A DNA stretch of 20,644 nucleotides. Origin: Syncephalis fuscata. Lineage: Eukaryota > Zoopagomycota > Zoopagomycetes > Zoopagales > Piptocephalidaceae. The notes under the pieces were generated by a model, which did no database searches, was not told the origin of the DNA, and worked only from the letters and a program-made list of their open reading frames with translations. The position numbers and the translations under genes are program-made. The stretch spans positions 1 to 20,644 of the forward strand of contig JAHLTZ010000163.1 in the NCBI GenBank assembly GCA_025786725.1, in the 5' to 3' direction. Every line of letters starts with the position of its first letter. Positions within the stretch are counted from its first letter, which is position 1. Positions 1 to 9,646 of this stretch are shown in pieces.

Positions 1-2809
1 GGACTGGCTGGTTCTTCCTCGTTGTTGTTAACTTGAATACGACCACCGAATAGTGTTTTGACCTTGGTACCACGTAATATCGTCGGTGCCACTATAATAC
101 ATTTATTATTAATACATTGTATATCAGTTCATATTCAATACTTGCTATAACTATGCGTATTAAATCCTTTAAAGTAGGCATGTGCAATGAGTAAGTAGCC
201 TCGTCGAGTCAATGGATTCTGGCGATGTACAAGAATGTATTGATTTTCTTGATGAACAAATATCTCATTACATCCATCACGGGCCATTTTGGCATGTAAT
301 TGTTGTAATTGTTGTTTTAGCTGGCCAATACCTTCATTAAGTGGGTCGTTTAACAAACGATAATGACGTTGTTCTTGAACGAGGTCAAGTAGCTTGGGGA
401 ATAATTCGTCGTAGCCACGTACACTGCCAGTGGCACAACACGCCATGCTGACAACGGCAGCGTTGGGCAGTGTATCTTCAGTGGTGCGTCGTTGATGAGG
501 TGTCTCGTTATCATGAGTACAGTCCATGAAAATAGCATGTGGTGCTCTGGACTGTACAGGAATGAATAAACACGGCTGCGACTGGCCACTAGCATCGTTG
601 ATAGTGCCTTTAATGGCTCGACATTCCTCGTCAAATGAGCCAATAGGTATACCGCCGTAACGATGTACTAGACGACTAAGTTCACGCACATCGTCAGCTC
701 GCATACTTTCACGCACGAGCGAATGGATACCCAATCGACTAACAAAAGTAATATCAATTTCCTCACTACCAGTAAATAACTCGGCTGTAACATATAGATT
801 GGGGCGGACATTACGTGCCGCGTCTAGAACATGCTCAGCCAGAGGTAGTGGCGTTGAATGGCAGTTATCAAGTCGGAAGCCATGGAAATGGGTGGCCATG
901 AGCTTTGTATATTCAGTCATATGGTCCCAAAGCCATGGATTATCTTCACGGCGATTGCCATAACGTAGTTTTACACAATCTCCCCATACAATAACATCAC
1001 GGCGTAAATAAGCGGATGAATCGGATGAGGCAAAGTCTTGTAAAGGATTGCCACCCCATATCCAGCCGTTATTCGCTAATACACGGGCTTCCTTTGTATG
1101 AACTTGTGTTGTCGTATTTAAAGGTAGCCGTGTAAAGTAGGTGGTAATTAGCGGACTTTCTGCAGAGATAACACCACGATGTGGACCGTCATGCTCAAGA
1201 CGTTCATAGCGAGCCGTATTTGTTACATTAGTAGTAACAGCGGTCATATCTTCATCGTAAGTCTTGTAGAATGGCAAATTGACCACATTAAGAACCTCTT
1301 TCAGCTTGGCACCTGCCTTTTCAACAATATCTTTAGGCCAGCCGGCATCTGGAGCCAGTAGTTGTTCGGTGTAAGTTGTTTTATCAACACATAGAGCAAG
1401 CACAAATGGAATGGCTGCACTCATATTGACCTCCTTGCCAAATCGACGACCAGAATGGTCATTCTGTACAGCTAGCTTTGTAAAAAGCGTTGCCATATCA
1501 GTTGCCGATTGTTGAGCAATGTTATCTGGCAATGGAATTGACGAGACAGAATTTTTTGTCTGTGTCATATGATTATGACATTGCTCAACAGCACGATCAA
1601 TATCGATAATATAGTACTCCCATAGCTTTAATTGGGGTAAAATATTATCACGGACAATTTGCATGACTGCTTGTAAATCATTCTCGCTCTTTAAATCGCC
1701 CGATACATTGTAGACGGTTGATAGGTCGGCAGAAAGCTGTAGCAGTGCCTCATCAAGCTCATAAGCTGGAATCAAATGAGGCGAATTTTCAAGATTGTAT
1801 CCTGTTAAATAGGCGTTATATTAGTATACAGTGTATTAATTCATATAGTTATTATCACTAATACTACTATTTACCTGCTTCTGGATGTTCTTGTAGCCAT
1901 GGACTATTGTCAGCTGTATGGTTTAATACAACATCGGCCACGGCTAATGCACCACTATCCGCCTCAATTTGTTTTAGCGTACGACCTAGCTGCTGCCAGC
2001 GTTCATTAGACGCTGTCATGTCTGGATCATCGGTAAACAAATCGTCCGATAATGATAGTTGGTCATAAATAGAATAGGGCGAATTTGATTGGCCACGCGC
2101 TTGCATCGGTGCATAGTGAATGAGATTGTAGCCGAGTAAGGCGGCATTAGCCATTTGACGCGGCCATTGACTAAGTGAACCAAGCCATTTTGGTATAACA
2201 CTCTGCAAGACAACACCGTCAAGGCCTAGCATTTCTGTCGTTGATGCTGACCGGTGAATGGGCATGACCGGTTCAACGACAAAATAGCCAATCCTTTTTG
2301 TAGCTGTCGGCATATGCACACGTGGTGGCATACGCGTCGGTGATACGTCCAATTCCAGATGATACTGGAAAGCTCCCACATGTCGGTGAATTTTTACATC
2401 CAAGTGTCTGTCCTCGAAAATACCCCCGACAAATCTACAGATGAACTCAAAATAAGTAAACAAAGCGGAAATAACATATTCAAACTTACTTTTGTGAATG
2501 AAACTGGGTGCGTACAAAAGAAGCAGTTCTATAATAAATGGATATAAGCACATTATACATTATATTTGTAAATACTTACTCGTCCACCGGATAGTTTATA
2601 TACAAAGAGGCATGTTCGCCCACGTCGCTGCCCAACGGTAGTATAAAACGAAGTATATACCCAGTAGGACCAGGTGGCGGAAGACGCATGTACTATAGAC
2701 GACCATAGCTGTTATAAGAATAGTATGAACATAATTAATTGATACTTACCTTGAGTGTTGGTAAGCCATCCTGGCTCAGCGGTACCGTATACACATGAAG
2801 TGGTGCCAT
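1..2809 (-). CDS. GDB1: Glycogen debranching enzyme, N-terminal part (six exons, partial at window edge)
   Basis: Bifunctional cytosolic enzyme of glycogen breakdown (4-alpha-glucanotransferase plus amylo-alpha-1,6-glucosidase). I join exons 2750-2809, 2580-2692, 2490-2528, 1875-2434, 146-1801 and 1-91 on the minus strand; frames agree at every junction, giving about 840 residues. That covers the N-terminal GH13-like transferase half of a family usually about 1500 aa long; the glucosidase half lies beyond the left edge. Visible motifs: DVVLNHTADNSPW (about 238-250), GFRLDNCHSTPL with the expected nucleophile Asp about 569, TAELFTGSEEID with acid/base Glu about 598, and MDCTHDNETP with Asp about 688. 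The exon 4/5 junction gives EAG/YNLENSPHLIPAYELD, a family hallmark. The start at 2809 (MAPLHVYTV) is the only ATG continuing in frame. The last intron (92-145) uses a GC donor (GCAAGT). Identity is secure; the small exons 2-3 are slightly less so. Confidence 0.95.
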
Positions 2810-3130
2810 ACTTCGATATAATTATATAGAAAGCAGAAGAAAGGTGAAAAGTAGAAACAAGTATCGACGCGTCGCCTTTGAGGTGCAACAATGATGGGTC
2901 GCCTTTTAAAGATCCAGAGATAATAACATCGTGGTACTAATAATAATAATTCTTATTTTTTGGGGTAAACTGGCATTTAGAAATTCTTATCGATATCATC
3001 GCTGTGTTACTGAACATGTTCTACGATAATGACTGTCGTGCCAGATAATATCTATTCTTTTCAAATTTACTATTCTACTTAGTAATATGTTTTGTGGTTG
3101 CATTTGTCTTTTGGTATATATATATATATT
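2810..3130. other. Upstream region of the debranching enzyme gene, no gene seen
   Basis: The region 5' of the debranching enzyme start. I see no ORF of note and no convincing TATA box. A (TA)n run lies at about 3115-3130 and marks the approximate start of the duplicated block to the right. Confidence 0.5.
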
Positions 3131-3680
3131 ATAAACATTTTATTATATTTATTAATTAACAATTAGTACATTCTATAATATATCGACATGTGTAGATTAG
3201 CTTTTATTATTTCATACTCCGCTCATTAATAAATTAAACTCATCTGTTTATAAATATTGACTGACAGGCTCACATCTCAGAATCTACGTCATCACATTTC
3301 TCTTTCTCTTTCTTCACGACAACATATATCCATAGCATATATTTGTACACTTTATATATAATATATAGATGGTGCTAGTAGTTGACTGACTACTAGTCAA
3401 GTATATACACTATTTACATTATGTCCTTGCATTGCTCTTTTGTAATCTGACATTTTTTTGTTAATTACTTTCATCACTTTGATCGTTGATATTGGCATTG
3501 TTATTAATATAGCGTATTTCTGACTTCGTTTATGTTATACTGAATATATGCTGTGGAATTCCATTGTATGTTTCTTTTTATTGTGGATTGCAATTACAAG
3601 TCATCTGACAACAGCTTTTGCAAATATGGCGAGTCAATCATACACTGACTTTGGCAATATATAGTCATTAAAGCCATTAT
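3130..3680 (+). repeat. Left arm of a diverged inverted duplication
   Basis: This block matches the reverse complement of about 17400-18030. Shared words in order include ttctataat, cgacatgt, gtagatt, cttttattattt, aaattaaactc, tgtttataaatattgactga, caggctcacatctca, tctacgtcatcacatttc, ctttctctttct, atatccatagcatat, agatggtg and tagttgac, then tatgtccttgcattgctctt / tatgtccttgcattactctt and cttttgtaatctgac. Here the ATG at 3369 meets TGA after six codons, whereas the minus-strand arm stays open for 107 codons. A second ATG at 3548 opens a 38-residue ORF starting MLWNSIVCFFLLWIA, which looks like a signal peptide ending near TTAFA and stops at 3661-3663. The arm reads as a duplicated gene plus promoter, decaying at least on this side. 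Confidence 0.75.
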
Positions 3681-4122
3681 GCATAATTACTATACACATA
3701 AATAACAACAATAAAGTATATTGTATAATCACCACACTTATACTATCTATTCTATCTACCATGATAATGCCACCATCATATATTTCTATTTTTTTAATTG
3801 AGCTTTATCCATTTATTATCATATATGTCAGTACATTAGCTACTGATTGCACATCATTAATCAAAGCCGTTTATTTATTGCTAGCCGTTTTATTGTAAAT
3901 ATCAATTTATTCAATGCCATGTATATTATAACTGCATCACTAACATTCATATGCTTTTACTGTTATATTGTTTATATTTTAATGCTATATCATTTAGCAT
4001 GCAATGGGTTTTCTTTAGTATTAATGTGTGGGCTTTCATTTGCTTGACTCTTTAATTGCTACTTTTTGATATAATTGTCGCTGTTGCTTTATTATATAAA
4101 AATCAAAACAGTTTTTTATACG
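3681..4122. other. AT-rich intergenic region
   Basis: No supported gene. A short hydrophobic plus-strand frame (ATG about 3919, stop about 4045, roughly 42 residues) is the only thing seen; T-rich DNA produces such frames easily and I do not call it. Confidence 0.4.
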
Positions 4123-4440
4123 TAGCAAGCTATTATCGTTGATACTAACAGAGCTAACTTTATTTCTGGACACGGCCTGGATACAAGCAGATATTCAGGA
4201 TAGTGTAATACTCGTTTGCCAACAGGCAGTAACTATGTATGTTATAGTATCAATTTAGGCTGACAGAGTGTCAATGAAGTAGAGGAATGGAATAATGGTA
4301 TCTCCAAATATCCTGCTATTCCTGAGTCTGGCAAAGCAACTGATATTAAAGAAACTGCCAAAGCCAATGTGGTGCTGTATATGAATAGCAATCAAAAGAG
4401 TATTGGATTAAAACCTGTAAAAAGTAAATGTGACAGTTGA
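4123..4440 (+). pseudogene. Decayed coding stretch of unknown family with two in-frame stops
   Basis: One plus-strand frame from about 4126 to the stop at 4438-4440 reads like protein for about 100 codons and is interrupted only by TAG at 4201-4203 and TGA at 4261-4263. Segment 1 contains NFISGHGLDTSRYSG; segment 2 NTRLPTGSNYVCYSINLG; segment 3 SVNEVEEWNNGISKYPAIPE, then a Lys/Ala-rich stretch, ending KPVKSKCDS. The polar, Gly/Ser/Asn-rich composition with a few Cys suggests a secreted or surface protein, but I recognise no family. The base composition is less AT-rich than the flanks, as expected for former coding DNA. It could instead be a gene with unrecognised introns, but neither stop has canonical splice sites around it. 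Confidence 0.45.
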
Positions 4441-4819
4441 TTGGTCATTGCTGTATTGTATAATACCGACGATTACATTTACAGTAGCCAATCTTACTAA
4501 TGATGAAATTATTGATATTTAAATGTAAATCAAATGTAATTATGCACATAACATATTAATCGAATATAATTAATGAAATCATATGTTTATTACTGGATTT
4601 TTGCATGGCTGAATAAACACAGCTAAATGCAAAATTGCCGATAATATAATAATGTCATTAATTAAGAGCTGAATAGACTGGAGCATTGGTTGGAACTCGA
4701 TATGTGAATGAACTGGACTGCAGCTGACAAATGATATTGTTTTTGCTGGATATATACCTAAAGTGTATTGGACTGCCATTCTAGTAACACTGACAATGCT
4801 AATGCCTTTAAAGCATCGG

Positions 4820-7800
4820 TTATCCTATTTAATAAATAATATGTTAAATGTCATATAGTTAACATATCTGCTACTTTTATATAATTACACTTGCCCTTTA
4901 TTGGGTCTAAGTTATTAAGCATTACAATACATAACATATATTTAATACTTGTTTGGTTAATATACAACTCCACTTACTGGCTATTAATATAAATTGTTAA
5001 GCATCCACAGCATATAGCATGTAATTAGTATGTAGTTAGTTAGTATACAATATTATTTACCGCCTATCAGCATAAAGTATTAAATATATCCAAGATGTAG
5101 CATATAATTAGTACATATCCACTTACTGCGTAATTTTACTTACCATCTATTAATACAAATTATTGAACATATAATAATATTGGATTAATGCATAGTTAAT
5201 ATAAAATGTCACTTACGGCCTATCAGTATAGGTTATTAAACACACACAACATATAGCATATAATTAGTACATAGTTAGTTAGTTAATAGATAGTGTCACT
5301 TACCAGCTATTAATACAGATTATTTAGCATGCAATGGTATTTAATTAATGCATAGTTAGTTAATATAAAATATTACTTACGACCTATTAATACAGGTCAT
5401 TAAACATCCACAACGTATATCATGTAATTAATACATATTTGCTAGTATATTATATCACTTACGAGCTATCATTATAGATTATTAAACACCCACAACATAC
5501 AGCATGTAATTAGTACATATCCACTCACTGCATAATTTCACTTACCAACTATTAATACAAATTATTAAGCACAAAGTGTACATTATTTAGTTAGTACACA
5601 GTTGATGGATATGCAATGCCACTTACAAACTATTAATACAAATTATTGAGCATGCAATGGTATTTAATTAATGCATAGTTAGTTGATATAAAATATTACT
5701 TACGACCTATTAATATAAATTATTGAGCACACAGTGTATAGTATTTAGTTAGTACATAGTTGATGGATATGCAATGCCACTTACCAACTATTAATACAAA
5801 TTATTGAGCATGCAATGGTATTTAATTAGTACATAGTTAGTTAATATAAAATATCACTTACCAACTATTAATACAGGTTATTAAGCACACAGTGTATGGT
5901 ATTTAGTTAGTACATAGTTGATGGATATGCAATGTCACTTACGAGCTATTAATACAAATTATTGAGCATGCAATGGTATTTAATTAATGCATAGTTAGTT
6001 AATATAAAATATTACTTACGACCTATTAATACAGGTTATTAAGCACAAAGTGTATAGTATTTAGTTAGTATATAGTTGATGGATATGCAATGTCACTTAC
6101 GAACTATTAATATAAATTATTGAGCATACAATGGTATTTAATTAATGCATAGTTAGTTAATATAAAATATCACTTACCTTCTATCAATACAGGTTATCAA
6201 GCACACACAACATATAATATGTAGTTAGTATACAGTTAGCTAATATAAAATATCACTTACCATCTATCAATACAGGTTATTAACCACCCACAATGTATAG
6301 TATGTAATTAGTATACAGTTAGCCAATATAAAATGTCACTTACGATCTATCAATATAGATTATTAAACACCCACAACGTATAGTATGTAATTAGTATATC
6401 ATTAGTAATATAAAATATCACTTACTATCTATCAATACAGGTTATTGAGTACATATTGTATAGTATGTAGTTAACACATATTTGCTAGTATATGATATTA
6501 CTTACGACCTATTAATCCAGGTTATTAAGCATCCACAATATATAATATGTAGTTAGTACATAGTTGGTTAATATAAATATCACTTACTTTCTATTAATAC
6601 AGGTTATTGAACACATAACGTATAGCATGTAATTAATACATATTTGTTAGTATATTATGTCACTTACTATCTATCAAAATAAATTATTAAACACCCACAA
6701 CATATAGCATGTAGTTAGTACATAGTTAATATAAATGTCACCAGCGTCCCCCAAGCTGAAGGCTCCGGGTTCAAACTGAGGTTTGAGCCAATCCTTAAGT
6801 GGAAAATCCTCCCCCCAGTTTTCTAGCTCAACCAGTTTAAATATTAGGCCGGAACAAGACCTTGGCCAGAATAGCCGAGGAAAACTCAATTGGGACCAAC
6901 TTTAAGAGAATAGTGCTGTATAGCACCATTCAAAAAAAAGATAACCCTCACGTAAAATCTATATGGACCAGATTTTGTGCAAAAACGTGGCAGTCCACCC
7001 GTTAAAAGTTTGGAAAAGTCCAAATATAGTGGGAAGCAACGCAAATTCTTTAATTCTGTGCAGCAGGGGGCTCACAAGCTCTTCAAAATAAAATAATATA
7101 AAATGCCACTTACAATCTAGCAATACAGGTTATTAAGCACATAATGTATAGCATGTGATTAGTATATAATTTATTGATATGCAATGTCACTTACGAGCTA
7201 TCATTATAGATTATTAAACGCCCACAGCATATAGTTAGTACAGACTTGGTTAATATAAAACATCACTCACCAACTATTAATACAAGTTATTAGGCATCCA
7301 TAACGTATAATATGTAATTAGTATATAGTTGGTTAATATAAAAATGTCACTTACAATCTATTAACATAAAGTATTAAACATGTCCAAGATGTAGCATATA
7401 ATTAGTACATATTCACTTACTACATAATTTCACTTACCAACTATTAATACAGGTTATTGAGCACACAGTGTACATTATTTAGTTAGTACATAGTTGATGG
7501 ATATGCAATGCCACTTACTAACTATTAATACAAATTATTGAGCATGCAATGGTATTTAGTTAATGCATAGTGAATATAAAATGTCACTTACGAGCTATCA
7601 GTATAGGTTATTAAACACACACAACATATAGCATGCAATTAGTACATAGTTAATATACAGCATTATTTACCATCTATTAACACAATCATCAAGCACACAC
7701 AGCGCATAGCACATAATTAATGCATAATTGGTCGATATACAATGTCACTTACCGCCTATTAACACAATTATCAAGCACACACGGCGCATAACACATAATT

Positions 7801-8557
7801 AATGCATAGCTAGTTGATATACAGTGTCACTTACGACCTGTTAAAATAGTTACCAAACACACACAGTACATAGCATGTGATTAGTACATAGCTAGTTAAT
7901 ATACAATTTCACTCACGTTCTATCGATACAAATTATTAAACATACATCAGATAGCATGTAGTTAATGTCTAATTGAGTTATAGACTACGTCACTTACCAA
8001 CTGTTTATGTAGATTGTTAAACATGATTTATATTATATGTTAGCGCATAGCTGGTTAGTATATGATGCACTCACGAGCTATCAGAGTTAAATTGGTAAAA
8101 AACAATATTTGATTAAATAAATGAATTATTGTTTTTACCGTAGTTTACCTCCTATTGATGCAAATGCAGCACATTAGTATCATCAATGTAATATTTATTT
8201 ATTGCTTTATGTTAAACCTACTTTTAGCCAATGGCGCTGGTTGACCCATTGTATATTAAAACAATAATTAACCAGCATATCAGTAAATATTTATAATCAA
8301 TACTTACCGACTGTTTATGCGTGTGTTGATTGTGTGTATGGCAATATTCAATAAGTGTTGGAACAATAGTTCATAATCATGGCTTACCGGCTAATACCAT
8401 CATCGGTTAAATATAATGTTAGTAAGCGTATCAAATTCCAAATTTATTGCAAGTAAAACATACCACGACGGATTCGGTTTGGTTTAGCATCCACCATGAC
8501 AGTATTGACCACGAAAGCCACGACGAGGGTGCAGACGACGGCAATAGAAAGCTTCAT
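4820..8557 (-). CDS. Secreted prepropeptide gene made of tandem single-codon microexons
   Basis: Exon 1 (8464-8557) encodes 31 residues: start MKLSIAVVC, a hydrophobic core to about residue 22, a likely signal cleavage after VDA (24), then KPNRIRR, ending in phase 1 before GTATGT. Then come two 3-nt exons (8388, 8308), a 15-nt exon (8222-8236), 36 more 3-nt exons from 8149 down to 4978, and a terminal exon at 4906. Each sits exactly between an AG and a GT donor, and all introns are phase 1. Predicted residues: AVAPLAKR (32-39), ALERR (40-44), DALIDFAHYKSHNHEV (45-60), RPLVGLFARPGHGA (61-74), then NPIKG. The RR/KR/RR sites fit Kex2-type processing. The 3' end is ambiguous: a GC-AG intron (4825-4894) gives a stop at 4820-4822; read-through gives 18 residues and a stop at 4851-4853. 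No homologue is recognised. Exon 1 and the splice sites are seen directly; the splicing is inferred. Confidence 0.72.
4907..8463 (-). repeat. Tandem array of homologous intron-like units separated by triplets
   Basis: Minus-strand units run donor GTAAGTG, branch-like TACTAAC or TACTAAT, acceptor TTAATAG, then three variable bases, then the next donor. Plus-strand start coordinates of the 38 triplets: 4978, 5061, 5144, 5217, 5304, 5381, 5463, 5546, 5627, 5704, 5785, 5862, 5943, 6020, 6101, 6178, 6261, 6344, 6426, 6506, 6588, 6668, 7114, 7195, 7271, 7355, 7438, 7519, 7592, 7671, 7753, 7835, 7917, 7998, 8075, 8149, 8308, 8388. Spacing is 73-87 nt except across an insertion (6668-7114) and around the 15-nt exon (8149-8308). 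Unit length is not a multiple of three, so the array is not a translated repeat. Donors vary mildly (GTAAGT, GTGAGT, GTAAAT, GTAAAC); all acceptors keep AG. Divergence rises toward exon 1 (8000-8460), suggesting the array grew away from it. Confidence 0.9.
6742..7093 (+). mobile_element. SINE-like insertion inside one array intron
   Basis: About 352 bp of clearly different composition (more GC, no array words) splits the intron between the triplets at 6668 and 7114. The flanks look like a target-site duplication: taatataaatgtcac at 6727-6741 and taatataaaatgccac at 7094-7109. Near the left end ggctccgggttcaaactgag (6771-6790) holds a GGTTCAAAC match to the Pol III B box, and the right end is A-rich (caaaataaaa). 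This fits a 5'-truncated tRNA-derived SINE in plus orientation, opposite to the host gene. No A box is evident, so class assignment is tentative. A hairpin gtgctgtatagcac lies near 6913-6926. The open minus-strand frame across it is not a gene. Confidence 0.6.
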
Positions 8558-8710
8558 GATGATATTGATTTGTTGAAACAAACAATTAAAATAGACAATA
8601 AATTGTATTTGGCAGAAAGTAGATAATAGTGAGTATTTGGCAGAAAGTAAATTGTGATGATGATGCTACTAGCTAGCTGTGTGTATTGTGTAGGCTATTT
8701 AAACCCATTA
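8558..8710 (-). promoter_or_regulatory. Putative promoter and 5' UTR of the microexon gene
   Basis: Reading minus, a TATA-like TTTAAATA lies at 8696-8703, about 140 nt before the ATG at 8557. A 16-bp direct repeat tatttggcagaaagta (plus strand) occurs at 8606-8621 and 8634-8649 between it and the start. The signals are weak individually; the position relative to a clear signal-peptide exon is the main support. Confidence 0.4.
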
Positions 8711-8870
8711 TTATGATGGGACAACAACATGCTACGCTGTATAGAATATACCATTGATGTACAATGTGAACCAATGACGATGCATCTACATGGAGACTTG
8801 AAGCATACGTATAAGATCCTATCAATGACATGTAGTGTGCAGCCAAGCCTTTAATTTAGCCTGTCCAGCA

Positions 8871-9200
8871 TTTACACAAATGACACAACAATCTCAACCA
8901 TCCAACACATATTTGGTAGAAATCCATTTATTGATGTGTGCTGTTCTTTTACACACAATTCGGCCATGCGATGCAAATTGCATCTATTGGTTCTAAAGAA
9001 ACAGCAAGGATGTATCGCTGTGATTTTGCTTCAGCTTGCTCGGAGTTACACAGATAAGACGACAATCTCAAGCATCCAGTACACATGGGATAGAAATGTG
9101 CCTATTAATCTCTACTGTGTTGTATCACGCGGTTTGGCTACACAAAACAGAGTCTATTGGTCCTCAGAAATAGTGATGATGCATCGCTGTGCCTTTGCTG
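8871..9200. repeat. Two-copy tandem duplication, about 176 bp period
   Basis: Copy 1 (about 8871-9030) and copy 2 (about 9046-9200) share ttacacaaatgacacaacaa / ttacacagataagacgacaa, atctcaaccatcca / atctcaagcatcca, ggtagaaat / ggatagaaat, attggttct / attggtcct and atgtatcgctgtg / atgcatcgctgtg. Weaker partial copies flank both ends (about 8770-8860, 9200-9230). A 106-codon plus frame spans the duplication but begins at GTG, has no ATG near its start and follows no gene, so I treat it as non-coding. It lies upstream of the microexon gene and could carry regulatory sites for it; no function is shown. Confidence 0.6.
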
Positions 9201-9259
9201 TCGGTTTACAAAAATCTCAATTTCCAATATCTGCATGCACCACAAACAGCGTGTAGCTC

Positions 9260-9646
9260 ACGAGATATCGCACTGATGTTGGGCAGCCTTTTTGGATTCT
9301 TTTGTACCAAATCAAAGCTAGTCAGTTGAGCCAGCAAACTGTATTTTATCTACTTACAAATAGCTGCAATCCTTCTTAATAGCTAGTAAATAAGAATTTC
9401 TTACTCAAACAGCGCATAACAGCAGCATCAATGCATTGGGTTTGTATTTCTTTAATATATTTACCATCATGCATAAACTAGTTATGGCTTTTTGTGTCAT
9501 GAAAATATATCGTTTGGTTCGTACATGCGTTCAATTTAGCACTGCGGCTTGGTTACAAAAATGAGCAGTTTCTTTTTAGCACAGTGCTACTATATGTTGA
9601 TACAGGCTGTGTTGTTATTCATGAAATACTTTTATTAATTATTGAC
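9260..9646. other. AT-rich intergenic region
   Basis: No gene, repeat or RNA that I can support. Short frames only. Confidence 0.4.

Noticed and set aside
4579-4779. 66-codon minus-strand ORF just downstream of the microexon array as its terminal exon
   Set aside because: No acceptor joins it in the phase-1 frame without passing a stop; composition is not informative.
6674-6889. 71-codon minus-strand ORF in the array insertion
   Set aside because: It spans the edge of the SINE-like insert and array intron sequence; no coding features.
4907-8150. CRISPR-like or minisatellite array
   Set aside because: Repeat units are variable in length (73-87), diverged, and the only non-repeated part is 3 nt, too short for spacers. 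Conserved parts match splice signals, and the genome is eukaryotic.
4978-8390. Reading each triplet as a whole codon (phase 0), which gives an almost entirely hydrophobic Leu/Val/Ile/Met string
   Set aside because: It is a by-product of T in the middle base. Exon 1 ends in phase 1, all exons are multiples of three, and the phase-1 reading explains the non-T exceptions (Glu/Lys codons) and gives processing sites.
8936-9256. 106-codon plus-strand ORF
   Set aside because: Begins at GTG, lies across a diverged tandem duplication, and shows no motif or upstream exon.
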